This document shows, piece after piece, positions 1-8,443 of a stretch of 47,672 nt of DNA. The notes under the pieces are model-generated. The model worked only from the letters and a program-made list of their open reading frames with translations, made no database searches and was not told the origin of the DNA. Made by a program: the position numbers and the translations under genes. Source of the stretch: Caballeronia udeis (GTDB lineage: Bacteria; Pseudomonadota; Gammaproteobacteria; Burkholderiales; Burkholderiaceae); contig NZ_FCOK02000078.1 in assembly GCF_001544555.2 (NCBI RefSeq), positions 1-47,672 of the forward strand, read 5' to 3'. Numbering within the stretch: position 1 is the first letter of the stretch; every line of letters begins with the position of its first letter.

Positions 1-203
1 TGCCACTGGTCCAGCTCCGTTTGCAGCCGGTCGCGTTCGGCGAGCAGCGCGCGGTTCTTCGGCGCGAGGTCGTGGACAAGGGCGTCGAAACCTTTCCAGA
101 ACGCTTCGCTCTCAATGCCGATGCCCGACAGCGCTTCATCATCGACGTACTGGCTGAGCTCGGCTGCAACCTGTAATCCGTTTCGCTTGATCATCTGACT
201 CAT
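1..203 (-). CDS. glcB: malate synthase G, N-terminal part (cut by window edge)
   Basis: Only the first 67 codons are in the window; the gene runs off the left edge. The peptide has the typical malate synthase G start: a GLQVAAEL stretch, then EAFWKGFDALVHDLAPKNR and the start of a coiled region (LLAERDRLQTEL). Malate synthase G condenses glyoxylate with acetyl-CoA to malate in the cytoplasm, for growth on two-carbon compounds. The start at 203 is preceded by a GGAG ribosome-binding site about six bases upstream. An internal ATG three codons later is possible but has no better site. The gene diverges from the glutathione transferase, so 204-480 must hold its promoter. Identification is by recalled family sequence and covers under a tenth of the protein. 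Confidence 0.85.
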   Translation of the reverse strand, partial: MSQMIKRNGLQVAAELSQYVDDEALSGIGIESEAFWKGFDALVHDLAPKNRALLAERDRLQTELDQW

Positions 204-480
204 GGGTAACTCCAGCTCTGTTTGTATTCGGTGCAATTGCGCGTAGCCGCATGCGGTGTATTCGACATTCGATATAACCACCATGTTAACGCTTCTTTAT
301 CGATCCGATCCGATCTGGCCGCGTCGCGGTGCCGCGTGAAAAGACAAACGCCCCCGGAATGTCTATATTTGTCGTCCTGTACACCCGGACAACCCAACGC
401 CCGATCAGGCGAGCCGTCGCCTTGTATCGCCGAGCACGCTCTTCCAGAGTCTTAAAGTCTGAACGTTCAAAAGGATATCC

Positions 481-1185
481 ATGACCGACTTGTCCGCTTT
501 CCCCATCACGGCAAAATGGCCTGCGCAGCATCCCGACCGGATTCAGCTCTATTCGCTGCCGACGCCCAACGGCGTGAAGGTCTCGATCATGCTGGAGGAG
601 ACCGGGCTGCCGTACGAGCCGCATCTGGTGAGCTTCGAGACCAACGACCAGATGTCGCCGGCGTTTTTATCGCTGAACCCGAACAACAAGATTCCGGCGA
701 TCATCGATCCCAATGGCCCGGGCGGCAAGCCGCTCGCGCTCTTCGAATCGGGCGCCATCCTGATCTATCTCGCCGACAAAACCGGCCAGTTCATCCCGCA
801 AGATGCAGCGGGCCGCTACGAGACCATCCAGTGGGTGATGTTCCAGATGGGCGGTATTGGCCCGATGTTCGGCCAGGTTGGTTTCTTTCACCGATTCGCC
901 GGCAAGGAGTACGAAGACAAGCGCCCTCGCGACCGCTATGTCGCCGAGTCGAAGCGTCTGTTGGGCGTGGTCGAGCAGCGGCTGGCCGAGCGCAAGTGGA
1001 TCATGGGCAACGACTACACGATCGCCGACATAGTGAGTTTTCCGTGGATCCGCAACCTGATCGGGTTCTATGACGCGGGCGGGCTGGTGGGCATCGAGAA
1101 TTTCCCGAATGTCAGGCGTGCACTCGATGCGTTCGTCGCCAGGCCGGCGGTGGTGAGAGGGCTGGATATTCCGAAGCGGGGATGA
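481..1185 (+). CDS. glutathione S-transferase family protein (YfcG-like)
   Basis: This is a 234-residue cytosolic glutathione transferase. The N-terminal thioredoxin-like half (about residues 20-105) has the signature NNKIPAIIDP, with the cis-proline that binds the glutathione backbone, followed by the ESGAIL turn that contacts the gamma-glutamyl group. The C-terminal all-helical half holds the NDYTIADIVSFPWI N-capping motif. The NGVKVSIMLEE helix and the overall pattern resemble bacterial Nu-class enzymes such as YfcG and YghU, which act as disulfide-bond reductases; that subclass is inferred. The start has AAAGG upstream. The gene stands alone, diverges from glcB and ends in a strong terminator. 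The substrate cannot be told from sequence. Confidence 0.9.
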   Translation: MTDLSAFPITAKWPAQHPDRIQLYSLPTPNGVKVSIMLEETGLPYEPHLVSFETNDQMSPAFLSLNPNNKIPAIIDPNGPGGKPLALFESGAILIYLADKTGQFIPQDAAGRYETIQWVMFQMGGIGPMFGQVGFFHRFAGKEYEDKRPRDRYVAESKRLLGVVEQRLAERKWIMGNDYTIADIVSFPWIRNLIGFYDAGGLVGIENFPNVRRALDAFVARPAVVRGLDIPKRG

Positions 1186-1207
1186 GGGTGAGGTAGGTGT
1201 TTTTGCG

Positions 1208-1238
1208 ACAAAGGCAGCCGCGCGCTGCCTTTGTTTAT
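1208..1238 (+). terminator. intrinsic terminator after the glutathione transferase
   Basis: An 11-bp perfect stem (1208-1218 with 1224-1234) around a 5-base CGCGC loop is followed by a short T-rich tail (TTATT). It lies 22 bases after the transferase stop, so it most likely ends that transcript. Confidence 0.8.
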
Positions 1239-1513
1239 TCAAGCATTGGTTAATAACATTTCGCGGCGCGCTCGTCACTTGATTTTCAAGGATCGAGGTT
1301 CTGGATTGCAGGGTATTTCGGTTGAGTTTCTATAAATATAGATATAAAGATGCTTACTTTTATTAGTCCGTTTTAACTGCAACAATCGCTCGTTTCCTGT
1401 GTGTCCACAAAATAATAAATCCCTTGACGCTTTCCCTGCGTGCGCCAACAATCACTCCCAGAGCATCTCAAAAAACCGGTTCTTAATCGGAACGCCTCTC
1501 GTATTTCATAATC
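1239..1513. other. non-coding leader region of the nap operon
   Basis: No gene is seen between the transferase terminator and napE. The stretch 1320-1375 is strikingly AT-rich for this genome (runs of TATAAATATAGATATAAAG), typical of a regulatory region. I looked for an FNR-type TTGATNNNNATCAA palindrome and found none convincing; TTGATTTTCAAGGATC near 1275 matches only the left half-site. Oxygen or nitrate control of the operon therefore cannot be read from the sequence. Confidence 0.5.
1424..1452 (+). promoter_or_regulatory. candidate sigma-70 promoter for napEDABC-ccm
   Basis: A TTGACG -35 element (1424-1429) is followed after 17 bases by AACAAT (1447-1452), which matches four of six -10 positions. 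It lies about 60 bases upstream of the napE start, between the AT-rich stretch and the first gene. The -35 is good and the -10 mediocre, so an activator may be needed. This is inference from spacing and position. Confidence 0.4.
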
Positions 1514-1672
1514 GTGACGGAAACTGAAACTCGCCTTCGAAAGACGGAAGAGCTCCGGAGCTTCCTCTTCCGGACCATTATCATGGTTCCTGTATTAACC
1601 ATCATGTTCGTTGCCATTTATGGCTTCAGCGTGTGGTTCTATCAAATGCTGATCGGCGGTCCGCCTCACTGA
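1514..1672 (+). CDS. napE: periplasmic nitrate reductase small membrane subunit NapE
   Basis: A 52-residue protein starting at GTG has a charged N-terminus (RLRKTEELRSFLF) and one membrane helix (about residues 20-45), ending in WFYQMLIGGPPH. This layout and the aromatic-QMLIGGPP tail match the NapE/TorE family of single-span inner-membrane proteins. They sit at the head of some nap operons, and their biochemical role is unknown. It is followed 59 bases later by napD. The ribosome-binding site is weak, and the GTG start is chosen because it gives the usual family length. The gene is very small, but family match and position agree. Confidence 0.8.
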   Translation: MTETETRLRKTEELRSFLFRTIIMVPVLTIMFVAIYGFSVWFYQMLIGGPPH

Positions 1673-1731
1673 CTAACACTAACGCGCGGATTAATTCGTT
1701 TCATGTAATTGAAAGCGGCAGGAGCCGACTC

Positions 1732-2067
1732 ATGTCTGCACGTCTGAAAAATGCATTCGTTGAATTCGTTTCAATTCCCGAAGCACATATCGCGGGAATC
1801 GTCGTGCATGCGAGTCAATCGAATCTTGAAAATATCAAGCAGGCAATTTCACTTCTGCCGGGTTCAGAGATTCACATGACAAGTCCCGAGGGAAAAATAA
1901 TCGTGACGCTGGAGGCGCGCCGCTCAGTTGACATTGTCCATCAACTGAATGCCATTCACGCGCTTCCAGGCGTTTATTCAGCATCACTCGTTTATCAGCA
2001 TCACGAGGATATCGAAGCGCTCGACCAGGAGATTCGCGATGAGCCTGACGCGTCGAAGCTTTATTAA
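1732..2067 (+). CDS. napD: NapD, signal-peptide-binding chaperone for NapA
   Basis: This 111-residue cytoplasmic protein has the NapD ferredoxin-like fold pattern: HIAGIVVHASQSNLENIKQAISLLPGSEIHMTSPEGKIIVTLE, then the INAIHALPGVYSASLVYQHHE-type C-terminal strand. NapD binds the twin-arginine signal of NapA and holds back its export until the molybdenum cofactor and iron-sulfur cluster are inserted. The ATG at 1732 has GGAG eight bases upstream, and longer in-frame starts lack one. The last 29 bases overlap the start of napA in another frame, so the two are probably translationally coupled. The C-terminal tail after the conserved domain is acidic. Confidence 0.92.
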   Translation: MSARLKNAFVEFVSIPEAHIAGIVVHASQSNLENIKQAISLLPGSEIHMTSPEGKIIVTLEARRSVDIVHQLNAIHALPGVYSASLVYQHHEDIEALDQEIRDEPDASKLY

Positions 2068-4544
2068 ACAGACGGCAGCGGCTACCGCTGCGTCGGCGGC
2101 CGGTGTCGTTTTGCCCGTTATCGCCGCTGGCGCGAACAAGGCCGCTGTCGCGATAGCGGAAGCTGACGTCACCTGGTCGAAAGCGCCATGCCGCTTCTGC
2201 GGGACAGGATGCGGCGCAACCGTGGGCGTGAAAGCGGGCAGGGTCGTGGCGACGCAGGGCGACCCGCTGGCCGAAGTGAACCGCGGCCTGAATTGCGTGA
2301 AGGGTTATTTCCTCTCGAAGATCATGTACGGCGAGGACCGTCTCACCACGCCGCTGCTGCGCATGAAGGACGGCAAGTACGCGAAGGACGGTGAGTTCAC
2401 CCCGGTTTCGTGGGACCAGGCCTTCAGCACGATGGCCGAACAATTCAAGCGAGTGCTGAAAGAGAAGGGGCCGACCGCGGTCGGCATGTTCGGCTCGGGC
2501 CAGTGGACAGTGTTCGAAGGCTACGCGGCCGTGAAGCTCATGAAGGGCAGGGTTTCGCACCAACAATCTCGATCCGAACGCGCGGCATTGCATGGCGTCG
2601 GCGGTGACGGGTTTCATGCGCACCTTCGGCATGGACGAACCCATGGGCTGCTACGACGACATCGAGCAAGCCGACGCCTTCGTGCTCTGGGGATCGAACA
2701 TGTCGGAGATGCATCCGATCCTGTGGACCCGCGTGACGGACCGCAAGCTGAGCGTCCCGAAGACGACGGTGGCGGTGCTGTCCACGTTCGAGCATCGCAG
2801 CTTTGATCTCGCCGACTATCGGGTGATCTTCACGCCGCAGTCCGACCTCGCGATCATGAACTACATCGCGAACGTGATCATCAAGACGAATCGCGTGAAC
2901 AAGGACTTTGTTGCGAAGCACGTGACGTTCAACGAAGGCAACGCGGATATTGGTTACGGGCTCCGCCCTGATCATCCGTTGCAGAAAGCCGCCAAGAACG
3001 CGGGCGATCCGAATGGTTCGAAGCCGATGGATTTCGACGCGTTCGCGCATTTCGTCTCGAAGTACGACGCGGATTATGTGACGAAGCTTTCGGGCGTGCC
3101 GAAGGCAAAGCTCGACCAGCTTGCGGAGCTTTATGCCAATCCGGACATCAAGGTGATGTCGTTCTGGACCATGGGTTTCAACCAGCACACGCGCGGCACG
3201 TGGGCGAACAACATGATCTATAACCTGCATCTGCTGACCGGCAAGATCGCCACGCCGGGCAACAGTCCGTTCTCGCTGACCGGGCAACCGTCGGCGTGCG
3301 GCACGGCGCGGGAAGTGGGGACATTTTCGCATCGGCTGCCGGCGGACATGGTGGTCACGAACCCCGAGCACAGGGCGCACGCAGAACAGATCTGGCGGCT
3401 GCCGGCGGGCACGATTCCCGAGAAGCCCGGCTATCACGCGGTGATGCAGAACCGCATGCTGAAGGATGGCAAGCTGAACGCGTATTGGGTGATGTGCAAC
3501 AACAACGTCCAGGCAGGCGCGAACCTGAATGAAGAAACGCTGCCGGGATATCGGAACCCTGAGAACTTCATTGTGGTGTCGGATGTGTATCCGACCGCCA
3601 CGGCGGTATCCGCCGACCTGATCCTGCCCGCGGCGATGTGGGTCGAGAAGGAAGGTGCGTACGGCAACGCCGAGCGCCGGACGCAGTTCTGGCACCAGCT
3701 GGTGGAAGCGCCCACCGGCGCGCGCTCCGACCTATGGCAATTGATGGAGTTCTCGAAGCACTTCAAGGTCGAGGAAGTCTGGCCGCCCGAGTTGATTGCG
3801 AAAAGCCCGGGGTTGAAGGGCAAGACGCTATTCGATGTGCTCTATCGCAACGGACAAGTCGACAAATTTCCAAATAAAGATAGCAATCCGAATTACCAGA
3901 ATGATGAGTCTAAGGCCTTTGGTTTTTATGTGCAGAAGGGGCTTTTCGAGGAATACGCGACCTTCGGCCGTGGTCATGGTCACGATCTTGCCCCGTTCGA
4001 CGCTTATCACGAAGCGCGCGGTTTGCGTTGGCCGGTAGTCGACGGCAAGGAGACACGCTGGCGCTACAAGGAGGGATCGGATCCCTACGTAAAGGCGGGT
4101 ACCGGTTATCAGTTCTACGGCAACAAGGACGGCCGAGCGGTGATTTTCGCGCTGCCGTACGAACCGCCGGCCGAAGCACCGGACAAGGATTTTCCGTTCT
4201 GGCTCGCAACAGGACGTGTGCTTGAGCACTGGCATTCCGGGTCAATGACCCGGCGTGTGCCGGAGTTGTATCGGGCGTTCCCGAACGCCGTCTGTTTCAT
4301 GCATCCGGATGACGCAAAAACGCTCGGCCTGCGCCGTGGCGATGAAATCAAGGTGATGTCGCGGCGCAGTTTTATCCGCACGCGGGTCGAAACACGCGGT
4401 CGTGACAAACCGCCGCGCGGCCTCGTGTTCGTCCCGTGGTTCGACGCAAGTCAGTTGATCAACAAGGTGACGCTCGACGCCACCGACCCGATCTCGCTGC
4501 AGACCGACTACAAGAAGTGTGCCGTCAAGATTGTCAGAGTCTGA
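2039..4544 (+). pseudogene. napA: periplasmic nitrate reductase catalytic subunit NapA, disrupted by a +1 frameshift
   Basis: NapA reduces nitrate to nitrite in the periplasm with a bis-MGD molybdenum centre and a [4Fe-4S] cluster. The first frame (2039-2806 if unshifted) begins with a twin-arginine signal (TRRSFIK, residues 4-10), then the cluster ligands C51, C54, C58 and C86. At 2545-2547 the sequence reads AAG-GG-GCA; removing one G joins it to the second frame and restores the family sequence (K-AGFRTNNLDPNARHCMASAV). The molybdenum-ligand cysteine codon is 2589-2591. The second frame runs intact to 4544. Repaired length is 834 residues, normal for NapA. As written, no full enzyme can be made. 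A sequencing or assembly error is quite possible because the rest shows no decay. Confidence 0.93.
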
Positions 4545-4554
4545 GGAGGCGGCC

Positions 4555-5052
4555 ATGCGAGCGTGGACCGTGGTGGTTGCAGCAAGTCTTTGTGTTTTTT
4601 CCCATGCGGCGTCGACGCAACCGGTGATTCCCGCCGAGCCGTTTCACGACGCCATGCGCGGCACCACGCCGATCGATGAAGAGGCGAAACCGCCGCTGAT
4701 TGCACCTATCGAAAACAAGGATGTCATCCGTGGCCGCGCTTATGCACAGCAGCCGCCGACGATCCCGCACAAGATCGACGGCTATCAACTCGACAAGAAC
4801 GCCAACCGCTGCCTTGCGTGCCATGCGAGGAGCCGCGCGGCCGAGAGTGGAGCCGTGCCCATCGGCGTGTCGCACTACCTCACGCGAGACAACGCCACGC
4901 TCGGAAGCCTCTCGCCACGGCGCTATTTCTGCACGCAGTGTCATGTCCCGCAAGCCGATGCGAAGCCGCTTGTCGGCAACACGTTCAAGGATGCGGAAGA
5001 TGTGCGCGTTGCGCCCGGGCCTGCTGGGCCGAACGCGGCCGGGAAGAAATAG
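4555..5052 (+). CDS. napB: NapB, diheme electron-transfer subunit of periplasmic nitrate reductase
   Basis: This 165-residue protein has a Sec signal peptide (about residues 1-22) and two heme c motifs, CLACH at 86-90 and CTQCH at 126-130. NapB passes electrons from NapC to NapA in the periplasm. The segment before the first motif (RAYAQQPPTIPHKIDGYQL) and the downstream FCTQCHVPQADAKPLVGN are typical of the family, as is the histidine in VSHYLT that can serve as a distal heme ligand. The ATG at 4555 has GAGGAGG upstream and lies 10 bases after the napA stop. The gene is intact, unlike its partner napA. Confidence 0.95.
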   Translation: MRAWTVVVAASLCVFSHAASTQPVIPAEPFHDAMRGTTPIDEEAKPPLIAPIENKDVIRGRAYAQQPPTIPHKIDGYQLDKNANRCLACHARSRAAESGAVPIGVSHYLTRDNATLGSLSPRRYFCTQCHVPQADAKPLVGNTFKDAEDVRVAPGPAGPNAAGKK

Positions 5053-5061
5053 GAGCGTGCG

Positions 5062-5676
5062 ATGTTCGGCCTGATAAAGCGCTACTGGCAGACGATCAAC
5101 CGCCCGAGCACCTACTACAGCCTGGGCTTCCTGACGCTCGGCGGTTTTATCGCGGGCGTGGTGTTCTGGGGAGCGTTCAACACGGCGCTGGAAGTGACCA
5201 GCACGGAAGCGTTTTGCACCAGTTGCCATGAGATGCACGACAACACCTTCGCCGAACTGAAGAGCACGATCCACTACAGCAACCGTAGCGGCGTGCGTGC
5301 CATTTGCTCGGATTGCCATGTGCCGCACAACTGGACGGACAAGATTGCGAGAAAGATGCAGGCGTCGAAGGAAGTGTGGGCGAAGGTGTTCGGCTCGGTC
5401 GACACGCGCGAGAAGTTCCACGACAAACGGCTCGAACTCGCCGAACACGAGTGGCGCCGCCTGAAAGCGAACAATTCGCTCGAGTGCCGCAATTGCCACT
5501 CTTTCGAGTCCATGGACTTCACGCGCCAGAGCCCGCGTGCGCAGAACGCGCACCAGCGCTTTCTAGCTACGGGCGAGAAGACGTGTATTGATTGCCACAA
5601 GGATATTGCACACGAATTGCCAAACATGACTCAGGCAATGCGGGATCAACAGTTGCGCGAAGCGCGTTCAAATTGA
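5062..5676 (+). CDS. napC: NapC, membrane-anchored tetraheme quinol dehydrogenase
   Basis: This 204-residue NapC/NirT-family protein has one N-terminal membrane helix (about residues 20-40) and four heme c motifs: CTSCH (52-56), CSDCH (82-86), CRNCH (142-146) and CIDCH (175-179). It takes electrons from membrane quinol and hands them to NapB. All four hemes sit in the periplasmic domain, with the conserved HEMHDNTFAELK segment after the first. It begins 9 bases after napB with GGAG before its ATG. With the diheme NapB, this explains why the cytochrome c maturation genes follow directly. Confidence 0.95.
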   Translation: MFGLIKRYWQTINRPSTYYSLGFLTLGGFIAGVVFWGAFNTALEVTSTEAFCTSCHEMHDNTFAELKSTIHYSNRSGVRAICSDCHVPHNWTDKIARKMQASKEVWAKVFGSVDTREKFHDKRLELAEHEWRRLKANNSLECRNCHSFESMDFTRQSPRAQNAHQRFLATGEKTCIDCHKDIAHELPNMTQAMRDQQLREARSN

Positions 5677-5687
5677 GAGGTCTATCG

Positions 5688-6383
5688 ATGAATCAGAACT
5701 CGTTTGTTCCGTCGGAACGCTCGCCGGCAAGCTCTGGCGACGCACTTCTATCCGTTGACAAGCTGGCCTTCGACCGCGCCGGACAGATGCTCTTCAAAGA
5801 CATCGCGTTCGACGTCGGGGCCGGTCAGGTGCTGCAGATCCATGGCCCTAACGGCAGCGGCAAGACCACGCTGCTGCGCGTGCTCGCAGGGCTGTTGCAA
5901 CCAAGCGCGGGCACGGTGCGATGGCGTGGCAAGGACGCCCACGCCCGTCCCGACGTGTGGCGGCAATCGCTTGCGTATCTCGGGCATCTGAACGGTATTA
6001 GCGACGACCTGACCGCCGCAGAGAACCTCAGTTTCAGTTCGGTGCTCGGCGAGGTTGCCGAAGAGCGTGTGGAGGTCGAGGAGGAAGCGCTCAAGAGCGT
6101 GGGGCTCGATCGCTACCGGCATGCGATCGTGCGTGGCCTGTCGCAGGGGCAAAAGCGCCGGCTCGCCATCTCGCGGCTGCTGCTGGAACACAAGCCGCTG
6201 TGGTTGCTTGACGAACCCGCCGCCGCACTCGACGCGGAGTCCTCCGGCGTGCTCGAGCGCTGTATCGCGGGACATATCGAACGCGGCGGAATCGTCTTGA
6301 TGACTACGCACAAGCTCATTGCCACCGCGCCTTCCGCCACACGCAATCTTTACTTCGAACCGAGCGGCCGATGTTCCGACTGA
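5688..6383 (+). CDS. ccmA: CcmA, ATPase of the CcmAB heme-handling ABC transporter
   Basis: This is a 231-residue ABC ATPase. Walker A is GPNGSGKT (53-60), the signature is LSQGQKRR (about 150-157) and Walker B is LWLLDEPAAALD (about 173-184). The QGQKRRLAISRL signature variant and the short length are characteristic of CcmA. Together with CcmB it powers release of holo-CcmE from CcmC in cytochrome c maturation system I. The ATG at 5688 follows GAGAGG and lies 11 bases after napC, linking the nap and ccm genes in one transcript. It overlaps ccmB by 13 bases. Confidence 0.95.
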   Translation: MNQNSFVPSERSPASSGDALLSVDKLAFDRAGQMLFKDIAFDVGAGQVLQIHGPNGSGKTTLLRVLAGLLQPSAGTVRWRGKDAHARPDVWRQSLAYLGHLNGISDDLTAAENLSFSSVLGEVAEERVEVEEEALKSVGLDRYRHAIVRGLSQGQKRRLAISRLLLEHKPLWLLDEPAAALDAESSGVLERCIAGHIERGGIVLMTTHKLIATAPSATRNLYFEPSGRCSD

Positions 6384-7039
6384 CGGCCGGCATCTTCCAG
6401 CGCGAACTGGCCCTGACGTGGCGGCGACGCACCGCCGCGCTCGTCTGCCTGCTGTTTTTCGTGATCGCAGCGAGCCTGTTTCCGCTTGCGGTCGGGGCGG
6501 ACCCGGCGCTGCTACGGGCAATCGCGCCGGGCGTGTTGTGGGTGACCGCGCTGTTCGCAGCGATGCTTTCGCTCGGGCGTTTATTCGGCCCTGATTTCGC
6601 CGATGGCGCGCTGGACCAGATGCTGCTTTCGCCGCGCTCGCTGCTAACCATCGTCATGGCGAAGATCGGTGCTCACTGGCTCACGAGCGGTTTCGCACTG
6701 GTGCTGCTTGCACCTGTCCTGGCGCTTCAATACGGCGTTTCCTTCGATGCCGTCTGCCGCCTGACGGCCGCATTATTGCTGGGGACACCTGTTCTTAGTC
6801 TCATCGGCTCAATGGGCGCAGCGCTGACGCTCGGTGTACGAGGCGGCGGCATGCTGCTCGCGGTATTGGTGCTTCCGCTCGAAACGCCGGTGCTGATTTT
6901 CGGCGCCAACGCCGCTGATCCATCACGTGCGGGCGTCTGGTCAGAGGCCAATTTTTCATTGCTTGGTGCGAGCTTGCTGGCGGCGCTCACACTGTGTCCG
7001 CTCGCGACGGCCGCGGCGTTACGTATCTCCACCGAATGA
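6371..7039 (+). CDS. ccmB: CcmB, membrane subunit of the CcmAB transporter
   Basis: This 222-residue integral membrane protein has about six hydrophobic helices. It starts inside ccmA (13-base overlap), which indicates translational coupling. Family features include the N-terminal FQRELALTWRRR, the LFGPDFADGALDQMLLSP loop, and LVLPLETPVLIFGA near the end. CcmB pairs with CcmA in the inner membrane to drive heme chaperone recycling. Length is normal for the family. Confidence 0.93.
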   Translation: MFRLTAGIFQRELALTWRRRTAALVCLLFFVIAASLFPLAVGADPALLRAIAPGVLWVTALFAAMLSLGRLFGPDFADGALDQMLLSPRSLLTIVMAKIGAHWLTSGFALVLLAPVLALQYGVSFDAVCRLTAALLLGTPVLSLIGSMGAALTLGVRGGGMLLAVLVLPLETPVLIFGANAADPSRAGVWSEANFSLLGASLLAALTLCPLATAAALRISTE

Positions 7040-7065
7040 ATCGGCGCAATGAGGACACATCGATC

Positions 7066-7785
7066 ATGGGCTCATCTATCGCGCTGACCGGCTGGTTGCG
7101 CTATGCATCGCCGAGACCGTTTTATCGCCTGGCTGGGAAAATGATTCCCGGCTTCGCGATTGCCGCGTTGTTACTCGTGATGCCGGGCATCCAGATTGCG
7201 CTGTTCGTCGCACCCACTGACGCTGTGCAGGGTGACGTATATCGCATCATGTTCTTGCATGTGCCGGCGGCCTGGATGTCGATGCTGCTGTACGTCGTGA
7301 TGGCGGTCTATGCGGCACTAGGCCTGATCCTCAACGCACGTCTCTCCGCAATGATGGCTCGGGCGATCGCTCCGACCGGCGCGCTCTTCACGGTCCTCGC
7401 GCTGGCAACGGGCGCGTTGTGGGGCCGCCCGACATGGGGCGCATGGTGGGTCTGGGACGCCCGGCTCACGTCTGAACTGATCCTTCTGTTCCTGTACCTG
7501 GGCTTTATTTCGCTGCATGGCGCCATCGACGACATCCGCCGTGCCGATCGCGCATGCGCCGTGCTGGCGATCGTTGGCGTAGTCAACGTGCCCGTGATCT
7601 ATTTCTCGGTGCAGTGGTGGTACACGCTGCATCAGGGTGCATCGCTTTCGTTCGGCAGCGGGGTATCAATGGACAGCACGATGCTCGCCGGCCTCGTCGT
7701 GATGACGCTGGCGTTCTGGTGTTACGCGATTGCGATGGCGCTTGTGCGGGTGCGGCGGATTATCGATGAACGAGGGGCAGCGTGA
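7066..7785 (+). CDS. ccmC: CcmC, heme-delivery protein with WWD domain
   Basis: This 239-residue membrane protein has six predicted helices. The tryptophan-rich WWD motif WGAWWVWDARLTSELILLFLYLG lies between two conserved histidine regions (FLHVPAAWMS before it, WWYTLHQG after it). CcmC presents heme to CcmE on the periplasmic side. I chose ATG 7066 because it has GAGGA ten bases upstream and gives the usual YASPRPFYRLAG start. An ATG at 7036, overlapping the ccmB stop, would add ten residues and is the alternative. The stop overlaps the ccmD start as ATGA. Confidence 0.93.
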   Translation: MGSSIALTGWLRYASPRPFYRLAGKMIPGFAIAALLLVMPGIQIALFVAPTDAVQGDVYRIMFLHVPAAWMSMLLYVVMAVYAALGLILNARLSAMMARAIAPTGALFTVLALATGALWGRPTWGAWWVWDARLTSELILLFLYLGFISLHGAIDDIRRADRACAVLAIVGVVNVPVIYFSVQWWYTLHQGASLSFGSGVSMDSTMLAGLVVMTLAFWCYAIAMALVRVRRIIDERGAA

Positions 7786-7973
7786 TGAACATCATGAACA
7801 GCTTGACCGGTGGTGACGGCGATCTCTGGTACCTGTGGGTTGCGTTTGATATCACTTTCCTCGTGCTTGCCATCGAGATTGCGATCACCGTTGGTTCGAA
7901 CAGACGGCAGCGCAGGCGCGGGCATGAGGGCCAGTCGCGCCCGCGCGGCAGCACATTGACGGAGAAACCGTGA
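7782..7973 (+). CDS. ccmD: CcmD, small membrane protein of cytochrome c maturation
   Basis: A 63-residue protein has one membrane helix (about residues 15-38; LWYLWVAFDITFLVLAIEI) and a basic cytoplasmic tail (RRQRRRGHEG). CcmD stabilises the CcmC-CcmE-heme complex and helps CcmAB release holo-CcmE. It overlaps ccmC by four bases and ccmE by four bases. Identification rests on size, topology and position between ccmC and ccmE, since the sequence of this family is poorly conserved. Confidence 0.85.
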   Translation: MMNIMNSLTGGDGDLWYLWVAFDITFLVLAIEIAITVGSNRRQRRRGHEGQSRPRGSTLTEKP

Positions 7974-8443
7974 AGGGGCGCACGCGGCGCGCGTGCGGCG
8001 TCGCCGCCGGGCTTGTGGCGCTCGGCGGCGCAGCGGCGCTCGTGTTGAACGCGTTCAACGCTAACGTGATGTTTTTCGTCACGCCTACGCAGCTCGTCTC
8101 GGGGAACATGAAACACGCAGCACGACTGCGCGTAGGCGGTCTGGTTGCGCGCGGTTCGGTAGAACGCGATGCCGGCGGGCTGACCGTGCGTTTCATGATC
8201 ACCGATACGGCACGCGAGATCCCGGTGCTGTATCGCGGCGTGCTGCCTGACCTGTTTCGCGAAGGCAAGGGGGTGGTGGCGCAGGGCAGGTTGTTGCCGG
8301 ACGGTGTGTTCCTGGCGGATCAGGTGCTCGCCAAACACGACGAGAACTACATGCCGCCGGATGCCGCCGAAGCCATCAAACGCACGCGTTCCACGCTGCG
8401 GGTGTCCGACAGCGTACGCACTCCTGCGGGAGTCGCCCGATGA
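7970..8443 (+). CDS. ccmE: CcmE, periplasmic heme chaperone
   Basis: This 157-residue protein has an N-terminal membrane anchor (about residues 8-28), then the beta-barrel domain starting FFVTPTQLVSG. Near the end, LAKHDENYMPP carries the histidine that binds heme covalently and the tyrosine that acts as axial ligand (the HxxxY motif). It receives heme from CcmC and delivers it to CcmF. The start is GTG, overlapping the ccmD stop as GTGA, which points to re-initiation. The stop overlaps the ccmF start as ATGA. Confidence 0.95.
   Translation: MKGRTRRACGVAAGLVALGGAAALVLNAFNANVMFFVTPTQLVSGNMKHAARLRVGGLVARGSVERDAGGLTVRFMITDTAREIPVLYRGVLPDLFREGKGVVAQGRLLPDGVFLADQVLAKHDENYMPPDAAEAIKRTRSTLRVSDSVRTPAGVAR

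Noticed and set aside
1270..1300. FNR binding site upstream of napE
   Set aside because: Only the left half-site TTGAT is present; the right half AAGGA is far from ATCAA.
2530..2600. Programmed ribosomal frameshift in napA
   Set aside because: No slippery heptamer, downstream pseudoknot or internal Shine-Dalgarno is apparent, and NapA is not known to use frameshifting. An insertion or an error is simpler.
2538..3695. A 385-codon open frame on the minus strand across napA
   Set aside because: It lies antisense to conserved NapA sequence, is rich in Arg and His as expected for the complement of GC-rich coding DNA, and matches nothing.
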